The position numbers and the translations under genes were made by a program. Shown in pieces: positions 43,767 through 51,392 of a stretch of DNA of 64,000 bases. Origin of the DNA: Chryseobacterium sp. JAH. Its GTDB lineage: Bacteria; Bacteroidota; Bacteroidia; Flavobacteriales; Weeksellaceae. Location of the stretch: positions 186,001 through 250,000 of the forward strand of contig NZ_LMAH01000006.1 of assembly GCF_001507335.1 (NCBI RefSeq), in the 5' to 3' direction. Positions within the stretch are counted from its first letter, which is position 1. Every line of letters begins with the position of its first letter. The notes below the pieces were generated by a model, which saw nothing but the letters and a program-made list of their open reading frames with translations, was not told the origin of the DNA and did not search any database.

Positions 43767-44306
43767 ATGAAAAAAGTAATTTATGTAATGATGTTACCAC
43801 TGATTGTGGTGAGTGGACTCGTATTCGCCAATCGCGAAATAAAGAATGAAGTTAATAAGAAGCATACCCAAAAGCAATTATCCGCTGCTGAAAAGACAGC
43901 TGCAATGAAAAAATGGGAGGCTACTCCTGCCGGTATTAAGTTCAAACAATGGGAAGCGTCTTCCCGAGGTAAAAAAGTGTATGCCGCTGAAGCTAAAATC
44001 TGGAAGCACATTACCGAGTACACCAACATGGAGGCAGTCATAACCTCTCTTACCCTTCCGCCGGGCTCAAGATTAGGTTTAGGAGTGATGGTCAGAATTA
44101 ATGGTGACGATTATATTGTAACATTTGATGCAACAGAATCTCAGCTTGCGCAATTGCGAAGTCTTAAGGTAAATGACAAAATAATGATCAAAAGCCGTTA
44201 CGTATCGCATGCGCCAAAGTATGAATTTCCAATTATTTCCTGCGGATCTTTAGAAAGAGACAGCAAAGTTATTTTTAAACGTGTTCCCCGCACAGGTGGC
44301 TGCTGA
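43767..44306 (+). CDS. Hypothetical secreted protein beside the tethered regulator
   Basis: Unrecognised protein of 179 residues. A signal peptide (residues 1-21, ending VFANRE) is followed by a Lys/Glu-rich helical stretch with two related Trp segments (KKWEATPAGIKFKQWEAS), then a beta-rich C-terminal half (LGLGVMVRINGDDYIVTFDA, LRSLKVNDKIMIKSRYVSHA). Two Cys residues occur late (ISCGS and the final C), possibly a disulfide. It is divergent from the tethered winged-helix regulator, with 171 bases between start codons. I infer a regulator-target pair; no function is suggested by the sequence itself. Confidence 0.65.
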   Translation: MKKVIYVMMLPLIVVSGLVFANREIKNEVNKKHTQKQLSAAEKTAAMKKWEATPAGIKFKQWEASSRGKKVYAAEAKIWKHITEYTNMEAVITSLTLPPGSRLGLGVMVRINGDDYIVTFDATESQLAQLRSLKVNDKIMIKSRYVSHAPKYEFPIISCGSLERDSKVIFKRVPRTGGC

Positions 44307-44313
44307 GTAAATA

Positions 44314-44350
44314 TTAACCTTGTCAAGATTTTAAACCTTGACAAGGTTAA
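44314..44350 (+). terminator. Perfect 14-base inverted repeat, probable terminator
   Basis: TTAACCTTGTCAAG and CTTGACAAGGTTAA are exact complements with a 9-base loop, followed by TTTAATAC. It lies 8 bases after the stop of the secreted-protein gene. The T run is weak; as I recall, this ACCTTGTCAAG palindrome is scattered in Chryseobacterium genomes, so it may also be a small mobile repeat. Confidence 0.6.
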
Positions 44351-44480
44351 TTTAATACTCAAATATTTGAATGGCTGACTGAAGTTAATTCAATTTTAAA
44401 ATCAAAGCAATTTAACTCTACCATTCAGGATTTTCTTGCCCGATTACCAAGATGTATGTATTATTGTAAAAAATATAACC

Positions 44481-46538
44481 ATGCACATTCAGATTTCACA
44501 GGATTTTAGAAAAAAGACCAAGGCAGCGGTTTCTTCTATTGTCACTTTTGTTTTTGTCTACATTCTTATTTTTATTTTCACCATCGCTTTGGCTTTAGCG
44601 TGTATCGGTGGCGGAATCTGGCTCATTGCAGCAAAGCCTATGTTTCTGACTTTAATGGTTGGTGCAGGTTTAGCAGGAACAGGAATTTTTGTGTTCTTTT
44701 TTATCATTAAATTTTTATTTAAAAAGCACATCAACGACAGAAGTGATCTAACCGAAATCAAGAGATCAGACGAACCTGAACTTTTTAAAATGATTGATGA
44801 CATCGTAAAAGAAGCCGAAACCAACTTCCCGAAAAAAGTATACCTGTCAAACGATGTCAACGCAAGTGTATTCTATGATTCAAGTTTTTGGAGTATGTTT
44901 TTTCCCATTCAGAAAAATCTAACAATCGGAGTCGGTCTTATCAACACTACAACAAAACAGGAACTGAAAGCGATACTTTCTCACGAATTCGGGCATTTCT
45001 CGCAGCGTTCCATGAAGGTGGGAAGCTATGTCTATAATGTGAATCAGATTATTTTTAATTTGGTCAATGATGATGAATCATATCGAAATTCTGTTGAAAA
45101 GTTCGCTAGTTTCAGCGGCTATTTTTCAATTTTTGCATCGCTGGCCATTTTCTTTACTTCAAAAATACAATGGGTGCTTGCGAAGATGTATTCTTACGTC
45201 AATATACGTCACATGGCACTTTCCAGAGAAATGGAATTTCATGCAGACGAGGTTGCCGCCAATATTGCAGGATCGATTTCTTTGGAAGAATCGCTTTTGA
45301 GACTAGAACTGGCCAATAATTCTTATCATAATGTGCTTAATTTTTATGAAGCGAGAATTTCAAAAAACCAATCGAGTAGAAATATCTACAGAGAACAGTT
45401 TTTTGTGATGAATTTTCTTGCCGAGCAAAACGAACTAGAAATGAAATACGATCTTCCACATGTGAAACTTACAGAGTCAGGCTTGTTCAACAAATCAAAA
45501 CTGAATATAGAAAATCAATGGGCATCGCATCCTTCCACAGAAGACCGCGTAGCAAAACTAAGACAGCTTAATATTACAAAAGAAGTCGACAATCAACCTG
45601 CAAAAGATCTATTTAAAGATTTCGCAAAAACAGAAGAAAAACTGACAGCCAAACTTTTCTCCAACATAAAATACGAACGTGGAAGAAAAGATTTAGAATT
45701 CGAAACTTTTAAATCTGAATTTGAAACACAGTATCAGAGAGATTCTTTTGATAAAATTTTTAATAACTACTACGATAACAAAAATCCAAATCCTGAAATT
45801 CAGGAGAACGTTCTGTCTGAAAATATTCAGTTTGAAAACCTTTACGACAATGAAAAAGTAGAACTTGTATACACTTTAATCGCTTTGGAAAGTGATAAAA
45901 AAACCATCGAAGCGGTTGCCAATAAAGAATTTATTTTAAAAACATTCGACTACGACGGAAAAAAATATAAAGCTGCTGAAGCCAAAAAACTGATTCCGAA
46001 AATTGATCAGTCAATTGTAGAAATAAAAGATCAAATCATAAAAAATGATTCTGATATTTACAATTACTTTCTGAAAACAGCTGACATCCAAAATAGGAAA
46101 TCAGAATTTGTGAGTCTTTATCAATCATTTTCAGATTACGATAAGCTTTATGAAGAAAAATACAAGCTGTACATTGATCTCGTAAATGCTACTGCTTTTA
46201 TCAGTGCCCGAACTCCTTTTGAGCAGATCAGACATAATTTTATAACGCTTAAATCTTTGGAAGACCAATTAAAACAGGAAATGAGATTTCATCTTCAAAA
46301 TCTACACCTCACCTCCGAATTGAGTGAGAAAGATATAAAAGATTTGAAAGATTACATTGAGAAAGAGCACATCTATTTCCGTAATGAAGAATATTTTGAA
46401 GCCAATCTGCGACTGCTGATGAACGCAATCAATACTTTACCTTATCTTCTTCACAGAAAATATTTTTTAGTTAAAAAAGAAGTACTATCACTGATGAACA
46501 ATCTTGAAGAGCGTCGGCGTGTAGAAAAATTCTCCTAG
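44481..46538 (+). CDS. M48 family membrane metalloprotease
   Basis: Zinc protease of 685 residues, anchored in the inner membrane by two N-terminal helices (about 18-44 and 54-80). The active site H168-E-F-G-H172 is present, and the third zinc ligand lies in SREMEFHADEVAA, as in HtpX/Ste24-type enzymes. A long C-terminal part of over 350 residues, mostly helical and charged, has no clear match and is unusual against the 290-residue HtpX. The frame is open from 44436, but the ATG at 44481 (MHIQISQDFRKK) fits the family better. Such enzymes take part in membrane protein quality control; the substrate is not known here. It ends with a strong terminator. Confidence 0.88.
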   Translation: MHIQISQDFRKKTKAAVSSIVTFVFVYILIFIFTIALALACIGGGIWLIAAKPMFLTLMVGAGLAGTGIFVFFFIIKFLFKKHINDRSDLTEIKRSDEPELFKMIDDIVKEAETNFPKKVYLSNDVNASVFYDSSFWSMFFPIQKNLTIGVGLINTTTKQELKAILSHEFGHFSQRSMKVGSYVYNVNQIIFNLVNDDESYRNSVEKFASFSGYFSIFASLAIFFTSKIQWVLAKMYSYVNIRHMALSREMEFHADEVAANIAGSISLEESLLRLELANNSYHNVLNFYEARISKNQSSRNIYREQFFVMNFLAEQNELEMKYDLPHVKLTESGLFNKSKLNIENQWASHPSTEDRVAKLRQLNITKEVDNQPAKDLFKDFAKTEEKLTAKLFSNIKYERGRKDLEFETFKSEFETQYQRDSFDKIFNNYYDNKNPNPEIQENVLSENIQFENLYDNEKVELVYTLIALESDKKTIEAVANKEFILKTFDYDGKKYKAAEAKKLIPKIDQSIVEIKDQIIKNDSDIYNYFLKTADIQNRKSEFVSLYQSFSDYDKLYEEKYKLYIDLVNATAFISARTPFEQIRHNFITLKSLEDQLKQEMRFHLQNLHLTSELSEKDIKDLKDYIEKEHIYFRNEEYFEANLRLLMNAINTLPYLLHRKYFLVKKEVLSLMNNLEERRRVEKFS

Positions 46539-46548
46539 TTAGAGTACC

Positions 46549-46578
46549 AACCGTTTTGTTTTTACAGAACGGTTTTTT
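46549..46578 (+). terminator. Terminator of the M48 protease gene
   Basis: AACCGTT and AACGGTT with an inner TGT/ACA step and a T loop, followed by seven T. Confidence 0.8.
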
Positions 46579-46636
46579 TGTTATTTTTACTAAAGATTCT
46601 TACAAAGTATGATAATTATTTAAATGAATTAAAACA

Positions 46637-47044
46637 ATGAGCGCAGAACAAATCCCAATCTACTACCACGGTACAAAAGCAGATTTAAAAACTGGTGACC
46701 TCATCGAAGTAGGCTTTGTATCAAATTACGGAACAAAAAGAAAATCAAAGTACATTTATCTTTCCGCCACTTTGGATGCGGCAACTTGGGGCGCAGAATT
46801 GGCTTTCGGAGACGGGAAAGAAAGAATCTACATCGTAGAACCGACAGGGAAAATAGAAGACGATCCTAACGTAACAGATAAAAAGTTTCCGGGAAATCCT
46901 ACAAAATCCTACCGTTCGCAATATGCTTTCAAAGTCGTTGGAGAAGTTACAGATTGGGAAGGTCATTCCCCTGAACAGCTTAAAATGATGAAAGATCATT
47001 TGGAAAAGCTGAAAGAGCAAGGCATTGAAGCGATTGAAGATTAA
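46637..47044 (+). CDS. arr: NAD+--rifampin ADP-ribosyltransferase (Arr)
   Basis: Small cytoplasmic enzyme of 135 residues, close to the usual length of about 140. Arr proteins transfer ADP-ribose from NAD+ to a hydroxyl of rifamycins and so inactivate them. The family segments are clear: IPIYYHGTKADLKTGDLIEV at residues 6-25, KSKYIYLSATLDAATWGAEL, then RIYIVEPTGKIEDDPNVTDK and KFPGNPTKSYRS. The gene stands alone after a terminator, with no mobile element beside it, so it looks like an intrinsic chromosomal gene. Activity against rifampin is inferred from the family only. Confidence 0.93.
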   Translation: MSAEQIPIYYHGTKADLKTGDLIEVGFVSNYGTKRKSKYIYLSATLDAATWGAELAFGDGKERIYIVEPTGKIEDDPNVTDKKFPGNPTKSYRSQYAFKVVGEVTDWEGHSPEQLKMMKDHLEKLKEQGIEAIED

Positions 47045-47405
47045 TTTAGAGATACATTTGGTATGAAATCCTTACTTATTTTTGTACACTGCCTCCTGCT
47101 CACAGCAAGTTTTCACCCCAGAGTATCGCAATAGTATTTCATCAAGATATTGTCTATACACAAAGCAAGAGATGAGATCTTTTAATAGGTATGAAAAATG
47201 TAACAAGTCAGATAAGGCTTTCAGTACGTGAAATAGAGAATGCATGAAATCGGACCATTTTAGAAGTATTTAATTATAAAATTGAGCTTGCGTAAAGAGG
47301 AAGATACTTTTTGACTAAGTAATAATGAACTCAAATCATTAGAAAATCATTCTGAAGAAAATTTTTCCCAAAAAATTTCTGTAAAAACTAATAAAATACC
47401 TTTTA
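47045..47405 (+). other. Non-coding gap with a possible signal-peptide remnant
   Basis: 361 bases without a real gene. A 23-codon frame at 47063-47134 (MKSLLIFVHCLLLTASFHPR...) looks like a bare signal peptide followed by a stop and may be the stump of a lost secreted protein. The rest shows nothing I can name. Confidence 0.3.
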
Positions 47406-47858
47406 ATGGAAAATAAAAATTTCAACATTTCTTTTTTAGTGGATCAAACGCCAAACGAGGTTTTTAAAGCAATTACTAACGTACGTGGTTGGTGGTCTGA
47501 AGCAGCAGAAGGAGATTCAGAAAACCTCAACGACGAATTTACTTACATACATGGTGACATCCATTATTCTAAGCACAGAGTAGTGGAAGTTTTTCTAAAC
47601 AAAAAGGTTGTATGGTTGACTTTAGACAGCAGATTATCCTTCGTAGAAAAGCAAGATGAATGGAACGGCACCAAGGTCATTTTTGAAATTACAGAACAGG
47701 ATGGCAAAACCAAATTAGAGGTTACACATGTAGGATTGGTCCCAGAATTTCAATGTTTTGAAGGGTGCTCAAAAGGTTGGACACATTATCTGGAAAACAG
47801 CTTAATCCCATTGATAGTAACAGGTACAGGAAATCCTGACCGAAAGGAAAACATGTAA
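47406..47858 (+). CDS. SRPBCC (AHSA1-like) domain protein
   Basis: Cytoplasmic protein of 150 residues with the START/Bet v1-like fold of the AHSA1 family. It opens with NFNISFLVDQTPNEVFKAITNVRGWWSE and ends with KGWTHYLENSLIPLIVTGTG, both characteristic of this family. These proteins bind small hydrophobic ligands in a deep pocket; the ligand and role are not known for most members. The ATG at 47406 is the only plausible start. It is followed 89 bases later by the DUF2200 gene on the same strand, probably in one transcript. Confidence 0.88.
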   Translation: MENKNFNISFLVDQTPNEVFKAITNVRGWWSEAAEGDSENLNDEFTYIHGDIHYSKHRVVEVFLNKKVVWLTLDSRLSFVEKQDEWNGTKVIFEITEQDGKTKLEVTHVGLVPEFQCFEGCSKGWTHYLENSLIPLIVTGTGNPDRKENM

Positions 47859-47947
47859 ACCTACTACAACTCCAGAAAGTTAACTTATCAGGAACTATCA
47901 TCTTACCCATTGAAAGGGAACTTTAAATACATAAAAACTCCAAAACA

Positions 47948-48304
47948 ATGCAAAATACAAGAATTTTCACCACATCATTTGTCAGTGTTTATCCCCACTA
48001 CATCACAAAAGCAGAAAAGAAAGGACGCACAAAAGAGGAAGTACACGAAATCATTTTCTGGCTTACAGGATATGATGAAAAAAGTCTTCAGGAACTGTTG
48101 GAAAAAAGAACTGATTTTCAGACTTTCTTCGATGAAGCTCCAAAACTCAACCCCAACGTTTCGTTGATTAAAGGAGTAATCTGTGGTTATCGTGTGGAAG
48201 ATATTGAAAATGAACTGATGCGAAACATCCGGTATCTTGATAAATTGATCGATGAACTGGCCAAAGGAAAATCAATGGAGAAAATTTTGAGAAAAAGCGA
48301 ATGA
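47948..48304 (+). CDS. DUF2200 domain-containing protein
   Basis: Small cytoplasmic protein of 118 residues matching DUF2200: [20 protein letters not shown] at the start, [15 protein letters not shown] in the middle, and the late segment [20 protein letters not shown] with [15 protein letters not shown]. The family is widespread and often annotated together with stress or genotoxic genes, but it has no established function. The overlapping frame at 47910-48167 is a shadow. No clear terminator follows directly. Confidence 0.85.
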   Translation: MQNTRIFTTSFVSVYPHYITKAEKKGRTKEEVHEIIFWLTGYDEKSLQELLEKRTDFQTFFDEAPKLNPNVSLIKGVICGYRVEDIENELMRNIRYLDKLIDELAKGKSMEKILRKSE

Positions 48305-48733
48305 TGATGTAAGCATATTCTCTTTTGAATTGGTATAAAAATATTCGCAAAATTTAGTTGAATCACATAATATGAAATCTTTAAATTCTCATAAGTAAAG
48401 TAAGTAACCATTCATTAGCTTCTCATTTTAAATATCTAAAACTAACTTCTCTAGCTTAGATGGCAATCTGATCAAAACATCATATTTAAATCATGAAAAT
48501 ATAAATAGCAGAGTACCTCCTACAGCACTTCATTAGATTTTATGAAAATAAAACTCAATCTGACAGGTTATAATTCATAAAAAAGTAAATATCATTAAGT
48601 ATTTCAAAATATTTTGAGCCGTTTTAAGTTTTTAGAACGGTTTTTGATTAATACAATTGTAATGTAGTGTTGACTTAAATTTCATCTATTTAAACAACAT
48701 TTCTAGCTTATTTACACCACAAAATATAACACC
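48305..48733 (+). other. Non-coding gap upstream of the outer-membrane protein gene
   Basis: 429 bases without a credible gene in any frame. A terminator-like hairpin lies near its right end (48618-48645). AT content is high. I found no -7 box fully matching the consensus close to the next gene. Confidence 0.3.
48618..48645 (+). terminator. Isolated terminator-like hairpin
   Basis: GCCGTTTTAAG with AGAACGGTTTTT: CCGTT pairs with AACGG, then a T run. It is 314 bases after the DUF2200 gene; either that transcript has a long 3' tail or an unseen small RNA ends here. Confidence 0.5.
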
Positions 48734-49495
48734 ATGAAAAAAATACTATTACTCCTTTCCTGTATCCTCATTTCAGGAATTAACGCACAAGAAATGCCTC
48801 CTAATGTACACACAGTTCCTGAGGATAAAATGAATATCATTAAAACCAATATTACTGGTTATGCGTTCCGAAACATTAATCTTTCTTATGAGAGATCAAT
48901 CAACAGATGGTTCGCCATAAATATAGGATTCGGAACTGTAGCAGAAGGGAAAGTTCCATTTATGAATGCTTTTTTAAGCGAAGAAGATGAAAAAGATTTT
49001 CAGAATCTTAAAATCAAAGCAACCAACTTGACCATAGAGCCTAGATTTTATATCGGTGAAGGCTATGGAAAGGGATTTTACTTCGCTCCCTACTATCGTT
49101 ACTCAAAAGTTTCCACCAATACGTTTGACTACACTTATGATTACAGTGCTTTTGGAACGACCTTACCCATTCCAATGAAAGGTTTGGGAGATGCAAAAGG
49201 AAACAGCGGCGGACTCATGGTTGGTGCACAGTTTTTCCTCAACAAGCAGCATAGTTTTGTGTTAGACTTTTGGATTGCCGGGGCACACTATGGCTCAGGG
49301 AAAGGAGACTTCAGTTTAATGAGCGATATTTTTCTCACTCCAGAGATGCAGGCTGAGCTAAAAAGGGAGATTGAAAATTTAGATATTCCCTTTGTAAATT
49401 ATACTGTAGAAACCAATTCAAATGGTGCAAAAATAAAGGTAGATGGACCGTGGGCAGGTTTTAGAAGCGGATTCTCATTGGGATACAGATTTTAA
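48734..49495 (+). CDS. Outer-membrane beta-barrel protein (DUF3575-like)
   Basis: Protein of 253 residues with a signal peptide (residues 1-18, ISGINAQ). The mature part has alternating beta strands: MNIIKTNITGYAFRNINLSY, then ERSINRWFAINIGFG and EPRFYIGEGYGKGFYFAPYY, ending in GFSLGYRF with a terminal aromatic residue, the usual mark of an outer-membrane barrel. The pattern resembles DUF3575. Function unknown; no transport or adhesion motif is present. It is a single gene with its own terminator. Confidence 0.75.
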   Translation: MKKILLLLSCILISGINAQEMPPNVHTVPEDKMNIIKTNITGYAFRNINLSYERSINRWFAINIGFGTVAEGKVPFMNAFLSEEDEKDFQNLKIKATNLTIEPRFYIGEGYGKGFYFAPYYRYSKVSTNTFDYTYDYSAFGTTLPIPMKGLGDAKGNSGGLMVGAQFFLNKQHSFVLDFWIAGAHYGSGKGDFSLMSDIFLTPEMQAELKREIENLDIPFVNYTVETNSNGAKIKVDGPWAGFRSGFSLGYRF

Positions 49496-49510
49496 TGCAT
49501 CTTGAAATAA

Positions 49511-49546
49511 AAAATACCGTTCATAAAGTATGAACGGTATTTTTTT
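49511..49546. terminator. Bidirectional terminator
   Basis: AAATACCGTTCAT and its complement form a 13-pair stem with an AAAGT loop, flanked by an A run and an 8-base T run. It serves the barrel protein gene and the convergent small gene. Confidence 0.85.
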
Positions 49547-49758
49547 TATTTGTAAGCATCTTTAAATTTTTCAATAAGATGGTCAAGAGTATGGCGTTGT
49601 ACGTAAACTGTTCTCACATCATCATAACGTGGGGATCTGTAAAAGACTTCATGGAAATCCATACTTCCATTTCCTACTTTTACCACTTTTTCAACATCAA
49701 TGTTCAATTTCTTGAGTTCTTCTCTTAAGACTTGAAATTCGTCTTGGATATTATTCAT
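49546..49758 (-). CDS. Small hypothetical protein
   Basis: Unrecognised protein of 70 residues, without signal peptide or membrane segment. The N-terminal half is helical and charged (DEFQVLREELKKLNIDVEKV), the second half contains YRSPRYDDVRTVYVQRHTLD. The 3' end touches a good terminator and the start is a clear ATG at 49758, which supports a real gene despite its size. Function unknown. Confidence 0.6.
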   Translation of the reverse strand: MNNIQDEFQVLREELKKLNIDVEKVVKVGNGSMDFHEVFYRSPRYDDVRTVYVQRHTLDHLIEKFKDAYK

Positions 49759-49910
49759 CTTTATATTTTGGTTTAAGTTAAAAAATCATCAACAATTATC
49801 AAACTAACCCCTATTAATTTCAACAGATGGTTAAATTTTTAATAAATTTAGTAATTTACTTTGAAATAACCATAGGGTTTTCGATAATTTTTACATTTAA
49901 TCAAAATAAC

Positions 49911-49938
49911 AATAACTATACCTAACTGTATAGTTATT
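49911..49938. promoter_or_regulatory. Perfect 11-base inverted repeat upstream of the CPBP gene
   Basis: AATAACTATAC and GTATAGTTATT are exact complements with a CTAACT spacer. It lies in the 292-base gap between divergent genes, 112 bases before the CPBP start and 153 bases before the small minus-strand gene. No T run follows, so an operator is more likely than a terminator. Confidence 0.4.
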
Positions 49939-50050
49939 AATTAAAAGTGAATTCAATATGAACTAAATGTTAACAAACTTAATGCTACAGGCATTTTTCG
50001 TTGTAACAAAACCATAATTCCAAGCACTAATAATTAGGAAAAGAATAAGC

Positions 50051-50923
50051 ATGTATAACGCAAACACAAAGTCGATTCTTAATGACTTTTTTAATTTTTT
50101 AAAGAAACCCAACGATCAACAGATTCATCTTTCTACTAAAAATAAGTTTTCTTTAATTTTTAAACTTTTAATTTTAGAATTACTCTTTACTTTAATCATT
50201 GTTACACCTCTTAATTATCTGATTGACGAATTCATAACGATAAAATCACCAAGTTTAGATTACAAATTCAATACAATATATGCTATCATCGCACTAATGG
50301 TTTTGATAGTTCCCTTTGTAGAAGAAATCATGTTCAGGTCTATTTTAAGATATAATTCAATTTTCAGTAAATGGATCGACCGAGAAAAATGGGATCGATA
50401 TTTTCCTTATCTGGTATACACAATGAGTATTGCATTTGGTCTTGTACACGCCAGCAATTATTATAATGACTCTTTAAGTTTTTATCTCTTATTGCCTTTA
50501 ATAATTTTAAGCCAGCTTTCCGGCGGATTTGTACTGAGCTACATTCGGGTGAGAATCAATTTTTATTATGGATTCATTTATCATGCTTTATGGAATTTGA
50601 TTGCTGCTTTAATTATTCCGTCAATTGTACTTTTGATGAGCTGTCCTATCAAAGATCATTCTAAAAACTACAGCTTAGAAATCGATGAGAAAATACTTTT
50701 CAATCAAAATGAAATTCAGTCAATCTCAATAGATAGTAGAGATAATAAAGTGTACAAAATTGATGCGGAACAGTTGTTTCTTCAGGACATTCTCGATCAG
50801 ATTTATGGTGAAGAAAAATATTACGTGGATGAATATTTAATTGATATGGATTTTTCTTCCAAGCAAGGTGTCACCAAAGAAGAATTTAAAAAGATTCTGG
50901 AAAAAGAATATGATATTGAATAA
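50051..50923 (+). CDS. CPBP family intramembrane metalloprotease
   Basis: Integral membrane protein of 290 residues with about six helices in residues 34-200. The CPBP (CAAX protease and bacteriocin-processing) motifs are present: E91-E92-xxx-R96 in VEEIMFR, the His of FGLVHASNYY in motif 2, and YHALWN in motif 3. The C-terminal 90 residues are soluble and acidic (DILDQIYGEEKYYVDEYLID). In other bacteria such proteases process prenylated proteins or peptides or give self-immunity to bacteriocins; there is no bacteriocin gene here. Substrate unknown. Confidence 0.85.
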   Translation: MYNANTKSILNDFFNFLKKPNDQQIHLSTKNKFSLIFKLLILELLFTLIIVTPLNYLIDEFITIKSPSLDYKFNTIYAIIALMVLIVPFVEEIMFRSILRYNSIFSKWIDREKWDRYFPYLVYTMSIAFGLVHASNYYNDSLSFYLLLPLIILSQLSGGFVLSYIRVRINFYYGFIYHALWNLIAALIIPSIVLLMSCPIKDHSKNYSLEIDEKILFNQNEIQSISIDSRDNKVYKIDAEQLFLQDILDQIYGEEKYYVDEYLIDMDFSSKQGVTKEEFKKILEKEYDIE

Positions 50924-51032
50924 ATTTTCAAGTTTAAATTTATTCTGTTCTTAAGAAATATCTATTAAAAGTGATTTTTAAATTTAACTCTTAAAACAAT
51001 CTGCAATCAAATAAGCAAATACATTTTAAACC

Positions 51033-51386
51033 ATGAAAACATTTAATACCCTTCTCGTTTTGATTTCACTTACAATTTCAGGTTCTATTTTTGCACAAAA
51101 AGCCGCACAGAATAAATCTGATAATGTTAAAACAAATACAACCAAGAATGAAAGAATTTTACCAAACGAAAATGCTCCTCATTTCATGCAGTTTGGAATC
51201 ATGTCAAGAAATCATGATGAATTCAGAAAAAAATATGGTATTGCGGTCATTTATCAGAATTGTGTGATCAGCCAATTCCAATCTCAGAAAGCCAGAGAAA
51301 ACAATCAACTCGTTGCTAAAACTCTCACAGAAAAACATGGAGATACATGGAGAAAAGATCTAGGATTTATTCCTTACGGTATATAA
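51033..51386 (+). CDS. Small secreted protein, FEKKY-domain-like
   Basis: Protein of 117 residues with a signal peptide (residues 1-21, SGSIFAQ) and a short Lys/Asn-rich linker. The C-terminal part DEFRKKYGIAVIYQNCVISQ and EKHGDTWRKDLGF resembles the small FEKKY domain that I recall from Chryseobacterium proteins; its function is unknown. It could be periplasmic or surface-exposed. The gene is convergent with the ABC exporter gene, with only 6 bases between the stop codons. Confidence 0.65.
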   Translation: MKTFNTLLVLISLTISGSIFAQKAAQNKSDNVKTNTTKNERILPNENAPHFMQFGIMSRNHDEFRKKYGIAVIYQNCVISQFQSQKARENNQLVAKTLTEKHGDTWRKDLGFIPYGI

Positions 51387-51392
51387 TTTAAA

